Notes: generated by a model not told the origin, from the sequence alone. A stretch of 64,000 bases of DNA from Litoditis marina (GCA_964036275.1 OZ038433.1:34195336-34259335), one strand, 5' to 3'; positions 31,943 to 45,269 are shown, counted from the first letter of the stretch. Made by a program: numbers and translations.

Positions 31943-34615
31943 TCAACTTCTCTGATTCATGGTCACAGTGCCTCTAAGTGTGGGATTCTTTTCGGAGGTT
32001 TTGCCCGCAACAGTTACTACGGCAGTGTTCTCCTTTTTGCCTCTTTTCACCACCAATTGACGGAACGACTTGTTGATACACATTTGCACGACCACCTGAG
32101 ACATGAACATTGCAGGCTCCTCGAATGTCCTAAAAAACGATACCTTGAAATTCCAGCCGTTCTACGAAGGTGAACGTTCCGAATAGTACTATTCTTGATA
32201 TATGAAGAGAAGGGTTGTTATGTGCTTCATGATTTCAAATATTAATATAACACTTTTAAGTGGAAATTAAAAGTGAGAAAATGTTTAAAGGAGTTGTCTA
32301 AAAAAAACATCGTGACTATGCTCACCACACGTAAATTCCAAAGTTGACAAGTCTGGGCATTTGCTGAGCCCGACCATAAAGGACAAGGCAGACTCGGACA
32401 AATCCGAGTACAAAAGGGAGAAACGACAGAACCCCACACACCAATAGACGTCTCTCGACGGCCTAAGAAGTAAAACACAAATGATTATCCTTGTCCGAAA
32501 GGAGTCTAAACAAAGCAAAGTAGAAATCAAAGTGCGTAACAGGATTACTTTTTTCCCGTCATCTCGTTCTTAAAGTAAACTTTATCCGCGGCAAGTTTTT
32601 CGAGGCTGTACGCCCGTTTATAATCAAGAAGAATTTTTCTCAAAATCAATTTTTCAGGTAAGAGAGAGGAGGGGGGGGGGGAGGTTGAAACAAAAGTTTT
32701 TCGGGCTGTTGATGCCCAAGTTCACATTCTCCACTGGTTCCGTTCGTAGCACACACCTTTTTACTATTGGGCAGAGAAGAACTTTTCATGATGGCGTATC
32801 CATAGAAATAGGCACATGATAACACTGACAGGAGTGATGCTGTGTTCGTGGAATAACTGGTGTACTGAAATCAGAACAAGCTTGTAGTTGAATTAATGTT
32901 CTCAGTAAGAGATGTATGATCACCAAAGTGATCTATTAGAAGCTCAGTTCAATGGTTTCAAATTAGATTAACCGTACGCTGAGTTCAATGAGCGATGAGT
33001 CGACAATGTGTTTGATTTAAACGCGCGTCGACGAAAAGCAACTTACCAGGGAGAGTTGCCCAGCAGAGAGTTGTAGTGTTCCATCTGCTGCCTCTACTAT
33101 CACAATTTCATCCTTGAATACGACCCAGAATGGAAAGACGCACATAAATGCGATTACCCAAACGACCACTCCGGCTAGAGCCACGTTTCTTTCCGACCAG
33201 ATCTGAACACCCGTTGAGAATTACAAATATTCAGTATTTTGAGGGAGCAGAATAATTTAATATATTTGACGTCGAACACGGAGACGAGTATGTAACCTAT
33301 TGTCATAGGAACATAGTAGTTTCAGAATTATCGATAAAACTCCTGACCCGCATTCGCATTCATTCACATATGGTCCCTATTGAATTGCGATACCTCCCTT
33401 AGTTATGTTTTGTTGTAATAATGTAATGTGTTCCTCTATCGAGAATATACTGAAAGCACCACAGCAAAGAATTTGTGTGCTTAGCATGTTCATTTCGGAG
33501 CGCACCCTTATGAAATTTCATCGATTTTCGTATCTGTGCATGAGAAAAATTTGGAGACTATCCGTTCTGTAGAGATTATGTACATCATTGGTGAAACGAA
33601 CTACATGTTACCTGTACTGTTTGTTACATTGCGTTTTTACTCCAAGATCAAACAAGCACACCCGAACCAGGTATGTTTTCCTAAATTTTTGTCTTCATTC
33701 TCACCTTTGCATGGGAAGTAGGAAATCTGAAGATGGTGAAACGATTGAAAGCAATCACAACGTGGCCAAGAGTCACACCCAAACGAATGACAAGTATCAG
33801 AAGAAGGGACCACTGAAAATACGTATGACTGCGACATGTAATGAACCAACATGTTATCCGAGTGTTTCTCGATTTTTCCATAACATTGTCAAAGCGGCTA
33901 TAGAATTTAAGACACAGTGAGGTATCGTAAAAGCTCGATCTTCTAGATAATAATCCTCCATTTCGTTCTCAATCTTTTCGCTTTTTCTTTTTCCTTCTAT
34001 CTTGCAGTTGCCGTCTTTCCACTTTTCGTATCTCTTTTTTTCCAAATGTTCACTAGTATTACTTGAGCGAAGGTATCCATATCAGTGTTGAACCAATCGA
34101 AATAGTCGTACTGTCTTGGTCTATATATGAGTTCCATGTAGAAAAACATGAAAAAGTCAGCAATAGATTGCATCAGGAAGATGGTGTAAAAAGAAGATCG
34201 AAAAGTTGAAGATTTCGGACGAACTGAAATATTCAGGATTCTAGTATGTGTTTCGCTGCATTTTTGAACTGTTCTCTCTTATTTTTCTCGGACGTCATGT
34301 AAAAGAAAATTCTGGGCCAATGCTGATAATTTTAGAATGTATTTTAAGACATGGAACATTACTCCGATGTATGTCTCAAATACACATATTCTTGACTGAC
34401 TACATCATGATTCTATTCCTAATTTACGATTTCTCTGTTTTAGCTTCTACTTATCAGTATTAATCATCTTCCAAAACGTTTTTTTCCGTTATCACAACTT
34501 CAGAAATATCAAACACACCTTTCAATAGCCTGTAGACCATAGTTGCGTACACCACCGCGGTGATACACTTGAAAACAATTACCAGAATAACGCTGTAGGG
34601 CAGTTGTTTGGGCAT
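31943..34615 (-). CDS. Seven-transmembrane chemoreceptor, SRG superfamily type (B2)
   Basis: Exons 34615-34519, 34223-34063, 33812-33705, 33202-33047, 32864-32755, 32638-32581, 32462-32326 and 32129-31943. The frame is intact. The second residue changes from Ser to Pro (ATG TCC to ATG CCC), and the few other exon differences I saw are silent. Two intact copies side by side is the usual state for nematode chemoreceptor families. Confidence 0.82.
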
Positions 34616-34753
34616 TATCTCTGCTTTTTAGTGACTTGGAGAGATTGGAAGATGCTGGAAGATTACATATCAAAACCTTTCATACTAATTGGTTCCAACG
34701 TACGGTGGTTTTGACAATTAAGTTGAACCTGTTCCACCTAATTAGACAATGTA

Positions 34754-35203
34754 TAGTTCGTTTCAACCATCGATAGAAGCCAGTTACAGTACATTTTGGT
34801 GGGCGGAGTTAATTGTGCTGGAAAGTTGCCAAAGTTTCCAACAGCGACCACCCTACTCAAAATACTGCATAAGCTGGGAATCGAACTCAGCTCTGCTAGG
34901 TGGCGCGGCGCACACAAGCAACCGGCCATCTGACCATGATTGCAAAAACTGAAAACAGTGATATCCAATCATCTTTTCTGACCGTTTTTCAAAGCTAATC
35001 TTATCGCACAAGAAGTTGTTTTAATTACTCTTCGATTACTTGATAACTTTTTGAGCACAAAATATATGCAAAAATCTCAAAATAACCACTTTTCGGTATT
35101 TTATTTGTAATGAAAAGACTGGCAAGCTGCCAGATCAATTGCCTGCAATGTAGGGTGCGCTCGACCAGCATGGCTGACTACTATCGATGGTTGAAACGAA
35201 CTA
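34754..35203. mobile_element. 450-bp TIR element at the end of unit B2
   Basis: Perfect inverted ends of about 28 bases (TAGTTCGTTTCAACCATCGA), flanked by TA at 34752-34753 and 35204-35205. Unit B1 at 27595-27609 reads GACAATGTACAGTGACT and is the empty site. So this copy inserted after the B duplication. On its minus strand, a B-box-like GAGTTCGATTCCC (34888-34876) and a GGTTGC-type A-box region suggest a captured tRNA-like segment. Confidence 0.88.
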
Positions 35204-35211
35204 TACAGTGA

Positions 35212-35269
35212 CTAGCCGGTCGCGCTCCCGCCGCGCGCCCCGCTAGCTGGGGGTGCCCCCCAGACCCCC
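35212..35269. repeat. GC hairpin module 1 (left edge)
   Basis: First module of the array, shortened: the left arm lacks two or three bases (GTCGCGCTCCCGCCGCGCG). The next module is 868 bases on. Confidence 0.75.
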
Positions 35270-36076
35270 CTCGTTTAGTTATGTTTAATGAAGTTTTCAC
35301 GTCATTCATCAAATACAGCTAAAATGATATTTTAGCAGTCATATAGAACTGGGCTATAAAAAATCAATAAATCGATATTGTCAAATTTTTCTTGGACAAT
35401 CACTCTTATCTCTTAGAGATGTATGTACATGTGAAAAAACTAAGAAATCGAGGACAAAAAAATTTCACGTTTTTCAAAATTTTTATTTCTGTCATATCTA
35501 ATCAATAAATCGATATTGTCATTCTTGTCTTATTGCAAACTTTGTTCATCACTCACGTAACGTTGATCTATGAAACTTTCATAGCGATAGCTCTAACGGC
35601 CTTCTTAGTAGCTATACCATGAAATTGGGTTTTTAACGTAAAATTGATCATAAAAAACGTAAATCGAAGAATCAGCAAAAAGGGTTGGGAGGTTTGTACT
35701 ACTACATCATGACATGAATATTGACCAAGTTTGAAACGAATCAAACCATTTCTGGGTTCCACCTACCGTTTTTGACGATTTCATAACTAATCGATAAATC
35801 GATATTATCGATTTTTATGATTATCGATTTTGTTGGCTATAAAAGTTATGTAGATGCTGTAAGCCGATAAGCTGTAGGACGCATGGCTGGCCGGCTACAC
35901 ATGTTGAAAGTTTTGAACTTTTCACTTAATTTTGTTCTAAAAAACTTATAAGGCCTTAACTCAAAAAACGTACGGGTCAAATCTATTTATTTAGGCTCTA
36001 GTTTATGCTGTTAGAATTAGAAAGAAAACGAAGCAACTTTTCGTCACAAGATCATCTTGTTATATAGGTATGGTGA

Positions 36077-36137
36077 CTAGTGGGTCCCGCGGCTGACGCC
36101 GCGGGCCCCGCTAGCTGGGGGTGCCCCCCAGACCCCC
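36077..36137. repeat. GC hairpin module 2
   Basis: CTAGTGGG left flank; stem CCCGCGGC with GCCGCGGG, loop TGAC; second stem CTGGGGG with CCCCCAG. Next module at +1332. Confidence 0.9.
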
Positions 36138-36203
36138 ACGTCTTTGTCATGTTTGAAATCGTAAAAAAAAGTTAAGGCATCAAAGATCATGTTGACAGTT
36201 TTC

Positions 36204-36256
36204 GTCATGTGACTCATCATGTGACTTGTCATGTGACTTGTGACGTCATCGATTTT
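36204..36256. promoter_or_regulatory. CATGTGAC triplet plus TGACGTCA box (copy 1)
   Basis: Three CATGTGAC words spaced 13-14 bases apart, then TGACGTCATCGATTTT. TCATGTGAC is an M-box/E-box type HLH site and TGACGTCA is the CRE/ATF site. It occupies the position where other monomers carry an ATCGAT box. Confidence 0.5.
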
Positions 36257-37408
36257 GAAGACGAAATTCAACAATGTATATCTTGTGAACGGCTGAATGT
36301 TTTCTGATATTTTTTTCACGATTGTACACTACTCGTCAATGACTCTTTCCACCGAAATAATTGTACCTATTCAACCAGTTTGAAAATTTCGCTAACTTGA
36401 AAAATTGATATTTCTCGAAAATAAAGCACTTTCCTTAAAAAAATTTTTAGGATAATTAATTCTCATGCCAAACTAAACACATTCTAAGAATAAGAAAAAA
36501 ATCTGTCGAGCCGTTTTCGAGAAAAAATTTTTTTTTGTAACTAATCAATAAATCAATATTATCGATTTTTGTCAATTGAAAGTCATATTTATTTCTTATA
36601 TCATGTTCATTACCATAGTTTCATAGGAATTGGTACAGTCGTTCTCGAATGGCGTTCATCGAAAAAACATGATATTTTCATAAAAACCTCAATAAAAAAT
36701 CAATAGATCAATATCGACAAGGGGCACTGGGTGATAGTTGGATGAGATGCTTGGCCACACTCACTGTAGAAGTTTTGGACAAATCGAAGACCACTTTGCG
36801 TTATGGACCTTGAAATCTCAATTTCATAGCGGATCGATAAATCGATATATTGATTTTTTTAGAGTCAGCATTATGTTAAGCCCGGTAAGTGAAATATATT
36901 TCATCAGTTTGATAGCTGTTCATCAAGTCATTGGCTCGCAATACCATGGATAATTTTTGTGGAATTCCATAAAATAGACCACAAAAAATCAATAAATCAA
37001 TATTATGCTTAGTCACTGGAGAACCTCAATGCATAGACATGTACACACTTACAGTAACAATATGGACTCGAAATTCGAAGAAAAATGCGTCAGCCTGGTC
37101 AAAACCTGAAGTTCATAGCGGATCGATAAATCGATATATTGATTTTTAAAGGTCATCACATTGTAGGGCCTGCTAAGTTGGATGGTTGTTACCAATTAGG
37201 TAGCAATCCATCAAGCCGTTGGCTCACAGTAACAGAAAGAATTTTTCATGATTTTCATAAAATAAGGTCTAAAAAAATTATAAGGCCCTAACTCAACTAT
37301 CGTACGGGTCGTTTGCAATAGATCATTGTCTGTTATGCATGATTGAAATTACAGCCAAATCGTAACAACTTTTGCGTGACCTTATCATGTGTGCTATAGG
37401 TGTGGTGA

Positions 37409-37470
37409 CTAGCCGGTCGCGCGGCTCCCGCCGCGCGCCCCGCTAGCTGGGGGGTGAACCCCCAGACCCC
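37409..37470. repeat. GC hairpin module 3
   Basis: CTAGCCGG flank; stem CGCGCGGC with GCCGCGCG, loop TCCC; second hairpin has an enlarged loop (GGGGGGTGAACCCCCC). Next at +457. Confidence 0.9.
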
Positions 37471-37869
37471 CCTCGTTTGGTCATGTTTGATATAGTTTTA
37501 GTTGTCATGCATACCAGAGTTGCGTTCCAGAATGAGATTCCAACTTTTCTATTCGATCTGTAAAAAATCGATAAATCAATATTTTCAATCGATACTGATA
37601 ATGATTGATCAGAAGCCCTATTTACATACATGGTCTAATTTACAGACCAATCAGACAAAAAAAGTCCTCACCAAGTCACTTTTGCATGATGTCATAACTA
37701 ATCAATAAATCAATATTATCGATTTTGTTTAATTGAAAGTCCCATTTATTTCATGAGTATGTTGCTTTAGATAAGTTTCATCCGAATCCATTCAGCCGTT
37801 TCGTCAGGACAGAATCAGTAAAAATGGGTTTTTCACATCAAAATGCACACCAAAAATCATTCAATCAAT

Positions 37870-37928
37870 CCGGTCCCGCGGCTGACGCCGCGGGCCCCGC
37901 TAGTTGGGGGGTGCCCCCCCAAGCCCCC
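37870..37928. repeat. GC hairpin module 4 (no CTAG at left)
   Basis: Stem CCCGCGGC type. The second stem is TTGGGGGG with CCCCCCAA. The GTGACTAG lead is missing, so this copy is joined differently at the left. Next at +1017. Confidence 0.85.
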
Positions 37929-38882
37929 CACGGTTTTGTCATGTTTAACTGAGTTCAAAGTACGTTATTTCATCATTTGAGCAGTTTTGAAATTTTCTCG
38001 TTGCGCCGTACATAGTACGGGTTGGTATCTGATTGAATTATGAATTTCTCAAAAACTACTCGATGAACATCTCCAATTTTTTGCATATTGATTTAGTCGA
38101 GTATACCGTTAACCATGACAAAGTTTCAAACGTATCGAACTTTTTTGAAAATTTTTGGGTCAATTTTCAAAGTTCCATAACTTTCGAAAAATCGATAATA
38201 TCGATTAAATACATTCAAAATCTTATTTGTCTTGCTGTACACTGTTCATACATGTATGTTTAATTGGAATTGGTTCAGCTGTTTTCACGTAACAGAAACG
38301 TGATTTTCATTTTTCACTCACTGAAAGGATCATTGCACGGCGCAAACACAATTTGAGAAAAATCGCCTCGGTGAAAAGTTTTATTTTGGTTAGACAAATA
38401 CATGGTTGAAATTTGGTGCAAATCTAATGAGTTTGAAAATTTTTACACTGTTTTTGGCAACTTTCCAACTAATCGATAAATCGATATATCGATTTTATTT
38501 TATTACCATCTTGAACTGTCGCTCAAGTGAGTCATGGATACTGAACTACGCGACCTGACACTGCCTGGTTGGTGCAGAACAGCATGAGCTTGAGATTTAT
38601 TTTTCGTAAAAATTGTTATAAAAAACTTTAAACGCAAAAGAAAAAAAAGTATACCTCTCAAAAACCTTAAAGTAGTCTCTAGTTTATGCTGACGGAGTTT
38701 GAGGTCTGAAATCACAAAATTTCATTTTTCTATTTTAGATCATTAAAAATCAATAAATCGATTTGAATAAAAAGTGCACAGGTCAAATCGAATTGAATTG
38801 GATTTCCTATCTACACTATCAGTTATGGACAATTTGAAACGGTTTGAAAACCCTCTTACCTACTGTAGTATAGTATAGGTGA

Positions 38883-38943
38883 CTAGTGGGTCGCGCGGCT
38901 GACGCCGCGCGCCCCGCTAGCTGGGGGTGCCCCCCAGACCCCC
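38883..38943. repeat. GC hairpin module 5
   Basis: CTAGTGGG flank; CGCGCGGC stem with TGAC loop. Next at +1928, the longest undisturbed interval (13 monomers). Confidence 0.9.
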
Positions 38944-39774
38944 CTCGTTTGGTTAAGATGAATATATGTAATTAATGTCATTCCATCGACGAATTTTTGA
39001 AGGAAAAGGTCAGTTTTCACAAATTGTAATTTTTATCATAACTAATCAATAAATCGATAATATCGATTTTGTCCAATTATAAACTTTTTTATTATGCACA
39101 TGACGTTCAACTACCAAGGTTTCATTATCATAGCTCTAACGCTCTTCTTAGTACAATTACCATGAATTTGGGTTTTTATCATAAAATTGATCATAAAATA
39201 CGTTAACCGTTAAGAAAACTTATGAAACTCGGCAGTCTTGGTTCACAGTCTGTAACATATCAACTGACCAAGATTGAGACCAATTGAAGCATTTTGAAAT
39301 TCCATTTTGTCATTTTGACGATTTCATAACTAATCGATAAATCGATATTATCGATTTTTACAAATATAAATTTCGTTAGCTACAAAAGTTATGTAGATGC
39401 TGTTAGCCGGAAACCTTCAAAGTTCTTATTTGGTCGGCTACAATTGTAGCAAATTTTCGTGTTTTCACTTTGACAGGGTCTAAAAAAGTCGTTAGAGCCT
39501 AAATCGAAAATCGCCTCGATGAAAACTTTTGATTCGTTAAGTAGTACCTCTGACTCAAATATGGTATCCATCGCGCAAGTTTGAAAATTTCTCAACCGAC
39601 ATTTTCATTTTTGACACCTCCCATAACTAATCGATAAATCGATATTATCGATTTTTCTCAATTGAAACTCATATTGATTTCTTGTATTATGTTCATCAGT
39701 TCAGTTTCATGACAATTGGTTCAGTCATTGTTGAATGGTGAACAGCGAAAGTTTGTGAGGTTCACCTAACACCC

Positions 39775-40672
39775 ATCATAAAAAATCAATAAATCAATAT
39801 CAGAGTTTTTTAGAAAATTGGTACCCTTAGATTTTGAAGTAATATACGTGGTGAAAGTTTTGAGCCGATCAGGTCAAATTTTTTCCCGGAGACAGGGGGT
39901 TCATATCGATTTCGGCTAAAGTCAACTTCGTCGTAGATCAATATATCGATTTTTTGTTGTCATAAACTTCGTAACCCATCCGAGTTGTATTGATGTTAGG
40001 CAGTACTAAAGTCACGGCCGCATGGCTGGTAAGTTACAGCTACATGAAATTTAAGTAGGCATCATAGAAGCAGTCATAAAAAATCAATAAATCAATATCA
40101 GAGTTTTTTAGAAAATTGGTACCCTTAGATTTCGAAGTAGTATACGTGGTAAGAGTTTTGAGCCGATCAGGTCAAATTTTTTCTCGGAGACAGGGGTTCA
40201 TATCGATTTCGGCTAAAGTCAACTTCGCCGTAGATCAATATATCGATTTTTTGTTGTCATCAACTTTGTTTTCCATCCGAGTTGTATGCACAGTAGAAAG
40301 CACTAAGGTCACGGCCGCATGGCTGGTAAGTTACAGCTACATGAAATTTAAGTAGGCATCATAGAAGCAGTCATAAAAAATCAATAAATCAATATCAGAG
40401 TTTTTTAGAAAATTGGTACCCTTAGATTTTGAAGTAGTATACGTGGTAAGAGTTTTGAGCCGATCAGGTCAAATTTTTTCTCGGAGACAGGGGGTTCATA
40501 TCGATTTCGGCTAAAGTCAACTTCGCCGTAGATCAATATATCGATTTTTTGTTGTCATCAACTTTGTTTCCCATCCGAGTTGTATGCACAGTAGAAAGCA
40601 CTAAGGTCATGGCCGCATGGCTGGCGAGTTACTGATACGTGAAATCTGAATAGGGGTCATACTAAAGATCAT
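39775..40672. repeat. Three tandem 298-bp dimers
   Basis: CAGAGTTTTTTAGAAAATTGG occurs at 39801, 40099 and 40396, that is with steps of 298 and 297. Each step contains two boxes (AATCAATAAATCAATATC and GATCAATATATCGATTTTTT) about 149 bases apart, so the dimer is the unit that was amplified. Confidence 0.9.
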
Positions 40673-40810
40673 ATAAAATCATTAAGGCCCTAACTCAAAA
40701 ATCGTACGGGGGCGCTCGCATTTATTTGCTGTAAGGTATGTCATGTAGAAATTATGGACTGATCTATGCAACTTTAAATCACAAGATCATCTTGTTATAT
40801 AGGTAGGTGA

Positions 40811-40871
40811 CTAGCCGGTCCCGCGGCTGACGCCGCGGGCCCCGCTAGCTGGGGGTGCCCCCCAGACCCCC
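40811..40871. repeat. GC hairpin module 6
   Basis: CTAGCCGG flank; CCCGCGGC stem. Opens the first of two near-identical 1642-base units. Confidence 0.9.
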
Positions 40872-43800
40872 GCGGCTTTGTCATGTTTGAAATTGTTATG
40901 TTTGTAACATTTTTACAGTTACTTTGATGTCTTTGAAAGTTGTACATGTTGAGATTTTTCAGTTTTACAAATTTTCATAACTAATCAATAAATCGATATT
41001 ATCGATTTTTGTCAATTAAAAGTCCTATTTATTTATCAAATATGATCTATTGCTGAAGTTTGATCCAAATCCATCAAGCCGTTTTGTCAGTACATAATCC
41101 TCCAAAATAGGTTTTTTACATAAAATAATCAATAAAATGCTTCAAACGTAATAAGAACTTAAATCCTCTTGGGACTTGACGTAATCGTCTATACCAAGTG
41201 TCATGTGAAAATTTGGAGGAATTGGTGTAGTTTGAATTTTCACTTTTCCATTTAGTCAACTCTCTAACTAATCGATAAATCGATATTATTGATTTTGTCC
41301 AATTGAAAGTCATATTCATTTGTTGAGTCAAGCACACTACACGAGTTTCACGACAATTTGTTGAGTCCCCCGTGAATGGTGGACAGCGAAAAATTTTGGG
41401 GTCAAGATAAAAACCTTTGTAAAAAATCGATAAATCAATATCACGGAAATTCCTCCAAAAGACATCCTTAGATTTTGAAGTAGTATACATGGTAGGAGTT
41501 TTGAGCCGATCGGGCCAAATTTTTTCTCGGAGACAGGGGGTTCATATCGATTTCGCCCAAAGTCAACTTCGCGGTAGATCATATTATCGATTTTTGGTTA
41601 CCATCATCTTTGTTTCCCATCCGAGTTGTATTCATGTTAGGAAGCACTAAGGTCACGGCCGCATGGCCGGCAAGTTACAGCTACATGAAATCTGAGTAGG
41701 GTTCATAAAACACTCGATAAATTGCGTTAAAATCGAGTAGTCAAAAATCGCCACGGTGAAAAGTCTTATTTTGTTTAGTAGTATTTATTGCCAAAATATG
41801 GTAGCCATTGAGTCGTTTTGAAAATTTCAGAACCGACTTTTCCATTTTTATCACCTCTCATAACTAATCAATAAATCGATATTATTGATTTTGTCCAATT
41901 GAAAGTCATATTCATTTGTTGAGTCAAGCACACTACACGAGTTTCATAACAATTGGTTGAGTCCTACCTGAATGGTGAACAATGAAAAATTTTGGGTCAA
42001 AATAAAAACCATGGTAAAAAATCGATAAATCAATATCAGGAAAATTCCTTCAAAAGACATCCTTAGATTTTGACGTAGTATACGTGGTTGGAGTTTTGAG
42101 CCGATAGAGCCAAATTTTTTCTCGGAGACAGGGGGTTCATATCGATTTCGCCTAAAGTCAACTTCGCGGTAGATCAAGTTATCGATTTTTTGTTGTCATC
42201 ATCTTTGTTTCCCATCCGAGTTGTGTACATGTTAGGAAGCTCGAAGGTCAGGGCCGCATGGCTGGCAAGTTACAGCTACATGAAATCTGAGTAGGGTTCA
42301 TAAAAATGATCATTAAAAATCAATAAATCAAAAGCAGCACTAATTAGCGACGAAATTTACTTAGAAGGCTTGGAGGTATACGTACATGTAATGACGAGCT
42401 GAAATGTTGAGAAAAAAGGTAACGTATATATTGTTAGGTATAGTAGTGGTGACTAGTGGGTCCCGCGGCTGACGCCGCGGGCCCCGCTAGCTGGGGGTGC
42501 CCCCCAGACCCCCGCGGCTTTGTCATGTTTGAAATTGTTATGTTTGTAACATGTTTACAGTTACTTTGATGTCTTTGAAAGTTGTACATGTTGAGATTTT
42601 TCAGTTTTACAAATTTTCATAACTAATCAATAAATCGATATTATCGATTTTTGTCAATTAAAAGTCCTATTTATTTATCAAATATGATCTATTGCTGAAG
42701 TTTGATCCAAATTCATCAAGCCGTTTTGTCAGTACATAATCCTCCAAAATAGGTTTTTTACATAAAATAATCAATAAAATGCTTCAAACGTAATAAGAAC
42801 TTAAATCCTCTTGGGACTTGACGTAATCGTCTATACCAAGTGTCATGTGAAAATTTGGGAGGAATTGGTGTAGTTTGAATTTTCACTTTTCCATTTAGTC
42901 AACTCTCTAACTAATCGATAAATCGATATTATTGATTTTGTCCAATTGAAAGTCATATTCATTTGTTTAGTCAAGCACACTACACGAGTTTCACGACAAT
43001 TGGTTGAGTCCCCCGTGAATGGTGGACAGCGAAAAATTTTGGGGTCAAGATAAAAACCTTTGTAAAAAATCGATAAATCAATATCACGGAAATTCCTCCA
43101 AAAGACATCCTTAGATTTTGAAGTAGTATACATGGTAGGAGTTTTGAGCCGATCGGGCCAAATTTTTTCTCGGAGACAGGGGGTTCATATCGATTTCGCC
43201 CAAAGTCAACTTCGCGGTAGATCATATTATCGATTTTTGGTTACCATCATCTTTGTTTCCCATCCGAGTTGTATTCATGTTAGGAAGCACTAAGGTCACG
43301 GCCGCATGGCCGGCAAGTTACAGCTACATGAAATCTGAGTAGGGTTCATAAAACACTCGATAAATTGCGTTAAAATCGAGTAGTCAAAAATCGCCACGGT
43401 GAAAAGTCTTATTTTGTTTAGTAGTATTTATTGCCAAAATATGGTAGCCATTGAGTCGTTTTGAAAATTTCAGAACCGACTTTTCCATTTTTATCACCTC
43501 TCATAACTAATCAATAAATCGATATTATTGATTTTGTCCAATTGAAAGCCATATTCATTTGTTGAGTCAAGCACACTACACGAGTTTCATAACAATTGGT
43601 TGAGTCCTACCTGAATGGTGAACAATGAAAAATTTTGGGTCAAAATAAAAACCATGGTAAAAAATCGATAAATCAATATCAGGAAAATTCCTTCAAAAGA
43701 CATCCTTAGATTTTGACGTAGTATACGTGGTTGGAGTTTTGAGCCGATAGAGCCAAATTTTTTCTCGGAGACAGGGGGTTCATATCGATTTCGCCTAAAG

Positions 43801-44123
43801 TCAACTTCGCGGTAGATCAAGTTATCGATTTTTTGTTGTCATCATCTTTGTTTCCCATCCGAGTTGTGTACATGTTAGGAAGCTCGAAGGTCAGGGCCGC
43901 ATGGCTGGCAAGTTACAGCTACATGAAATCTGAGTAGGGTTCATAAAAATGATCATTAAAAATCAATAAATCAAAAGCAGCACTAATTAGCGACGAAATT
44001 TACTTAGAAGGCTTGGAGGTATACGTACATGTAATGACAAGCTGAAATGTTGAGAAAAAAGGTGACATAGTTTGAGTTAGGTATAGTAGTGGTGACTAGC
44101 CGGCCGCGCGGCTGACGCCGCGC
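40840..44123. repeat. Tandem pair of 1642-bp higher-order units
   Basis: 40840-42481 and 42482-44123 are nearly identical over their whole length, each from one GC module to the next, with eleven boxes at ~149-base steps. A third, more diverged relative is 57806-59449. Confidence 0.92.
42453..42513. repeat. GC hairpin module 7
   Basis: CTAGTGGG flank; CCCGCGGC stem. Opens the second 1642-base unit. The flank differs from module 6 although the following 1.6 kb is nearly identical. Confidence 0.9.
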
Positions 44124-44155
44124 GTCCGCTAGCTGGGGGTGCCCCCCAGACCCCC
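44096..44155. repeat. GC hairpin module 8
   Basis: Variant GGCCGCGCGGC left arm and GCCGCGCGTCCGCTAG right arm, one base shorter than the others. Next at +1049. Confidence 0.85.
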
Positions 44156-44220
44156 GCGTCTTAGTCATGTTTGAAATCTTAAAAAAAGTTAAGGCATCAA
44201 AAATCATGTTGACAGTTTTC

Positions 44221-44254
44221 GTCATGTGACTTGTCATGTGACCTGTGACGTCAT
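44221..44254. promoter_or_regulatory. CATGTGAC doublet plus TGACGTCA box (copy 2)
   Basis: Shorter form: one CATGTGAC word fewer than the other copies. TGACGTCA is intact. Confidence 0.45.
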
Positions 44255-45143
44255 CACTTTCGATGGTAAAATTCAACAGTGTATAACTCACGAATGACTG
44301 AATATTTTTCCACACTTTTTTCATATTCTGTTATGACATGTCAATGTCTCGTTGTGCTATGAAATTCATAGCAACTGAACCATTTTGAGAATGTTCGAAA
44401 AATTTAAAAATTAATTTTTTGGAAAACGGTCAACAAACCATAATCTTTTTATAGGCTCATATGGTTTATTAGTCTATTTTACAGTTTACATGAGAGTAAG
44501 AGAAAAATCGTTCCTGTAGTTTTCTTAATTTTACTGGGTTTTTTTAACTTTTCATTCACTCATAACTAATCAATAAATCGATATTATCGATTTTTGTCAA
44601 TTGAAAGTCCATTCATTTAATGAGTGTTATATCCTGCCAAAGTTTCACCTAGTTGCGATCAGCCGTTCTGTCAGGATGACAACCATGAAGTTGGGTTTTT
44701 TACCTAAAAATGTCAATAAAAAACTTTAAACTCAATTTGAACAAAATGCCTCTGACACATTTGGTTGACAATGTTAGTAGTACTACATGTCGAAGTCAGA
44801 GCGAAATCGGAGCAAGTTTGAATTCCACTTGACCAAAATGACGATTTCATAACTGATCAATAAATCGATATATTGATTTTTTGATAATACCAAGTTGAAG
44901 GTACATCAAAGTTAGATCGTTCATATCAGTTATGTAGCAATCCATCCAGCCGTTGGCGCACAGTATTACAAAGAATGTTTCATCATTTCACTATTATAAG
45001 ATCTAAAAAATTCTAAGGCCCTAACTCAAAATTTTCACGGGGGCGTTCGCATCAGATGGTTACCCTATATGCACTACTGAAGTTATAGACAAATCGTAGA
45101 TACTTTTTGGTTAGGTAGTTTGAGTCTAGTATAGTAGTGGTGA

Positions 45144-45204
45144 CTAGTGGGTCCCGCGGCTGACGCCGCGGGCCCCGCTAGCTGGGGGTGCCCCCCAGAC
45201 CCCC
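45144..45204. repeat. GC hairpin module 9
   Basis: CTAGTGGG flank; CCCGCGGC stem; followed by a CATGTGAC/TGACGTCA box. Next at +1055. Confidence 0.9.
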
Positions 45205-45269
45205 GCGTCTTTGTCATGTTTGAAATCGTAAAAAAAGTTAAGGCATCAAAGATCATGTTGACAGTTTTC

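Larger units (their letters stand above)
28732..35213. repeat. Duplicated unit B2
   Basis: Second copy of B1 with an added 450-bp TIR element near its right end (34754-35203). Matching sequence resumes for eight bases after that element, then changes into the satellite array. Confidence 0.92.

Noticed and set aside
41116..43820. Recurrent minus-strand frames beginning MIYREVDF in the satellite
   Set aside because: They recur only because the satellite recurs; frames differ in their ends between copies, and the translated text shows no domain.
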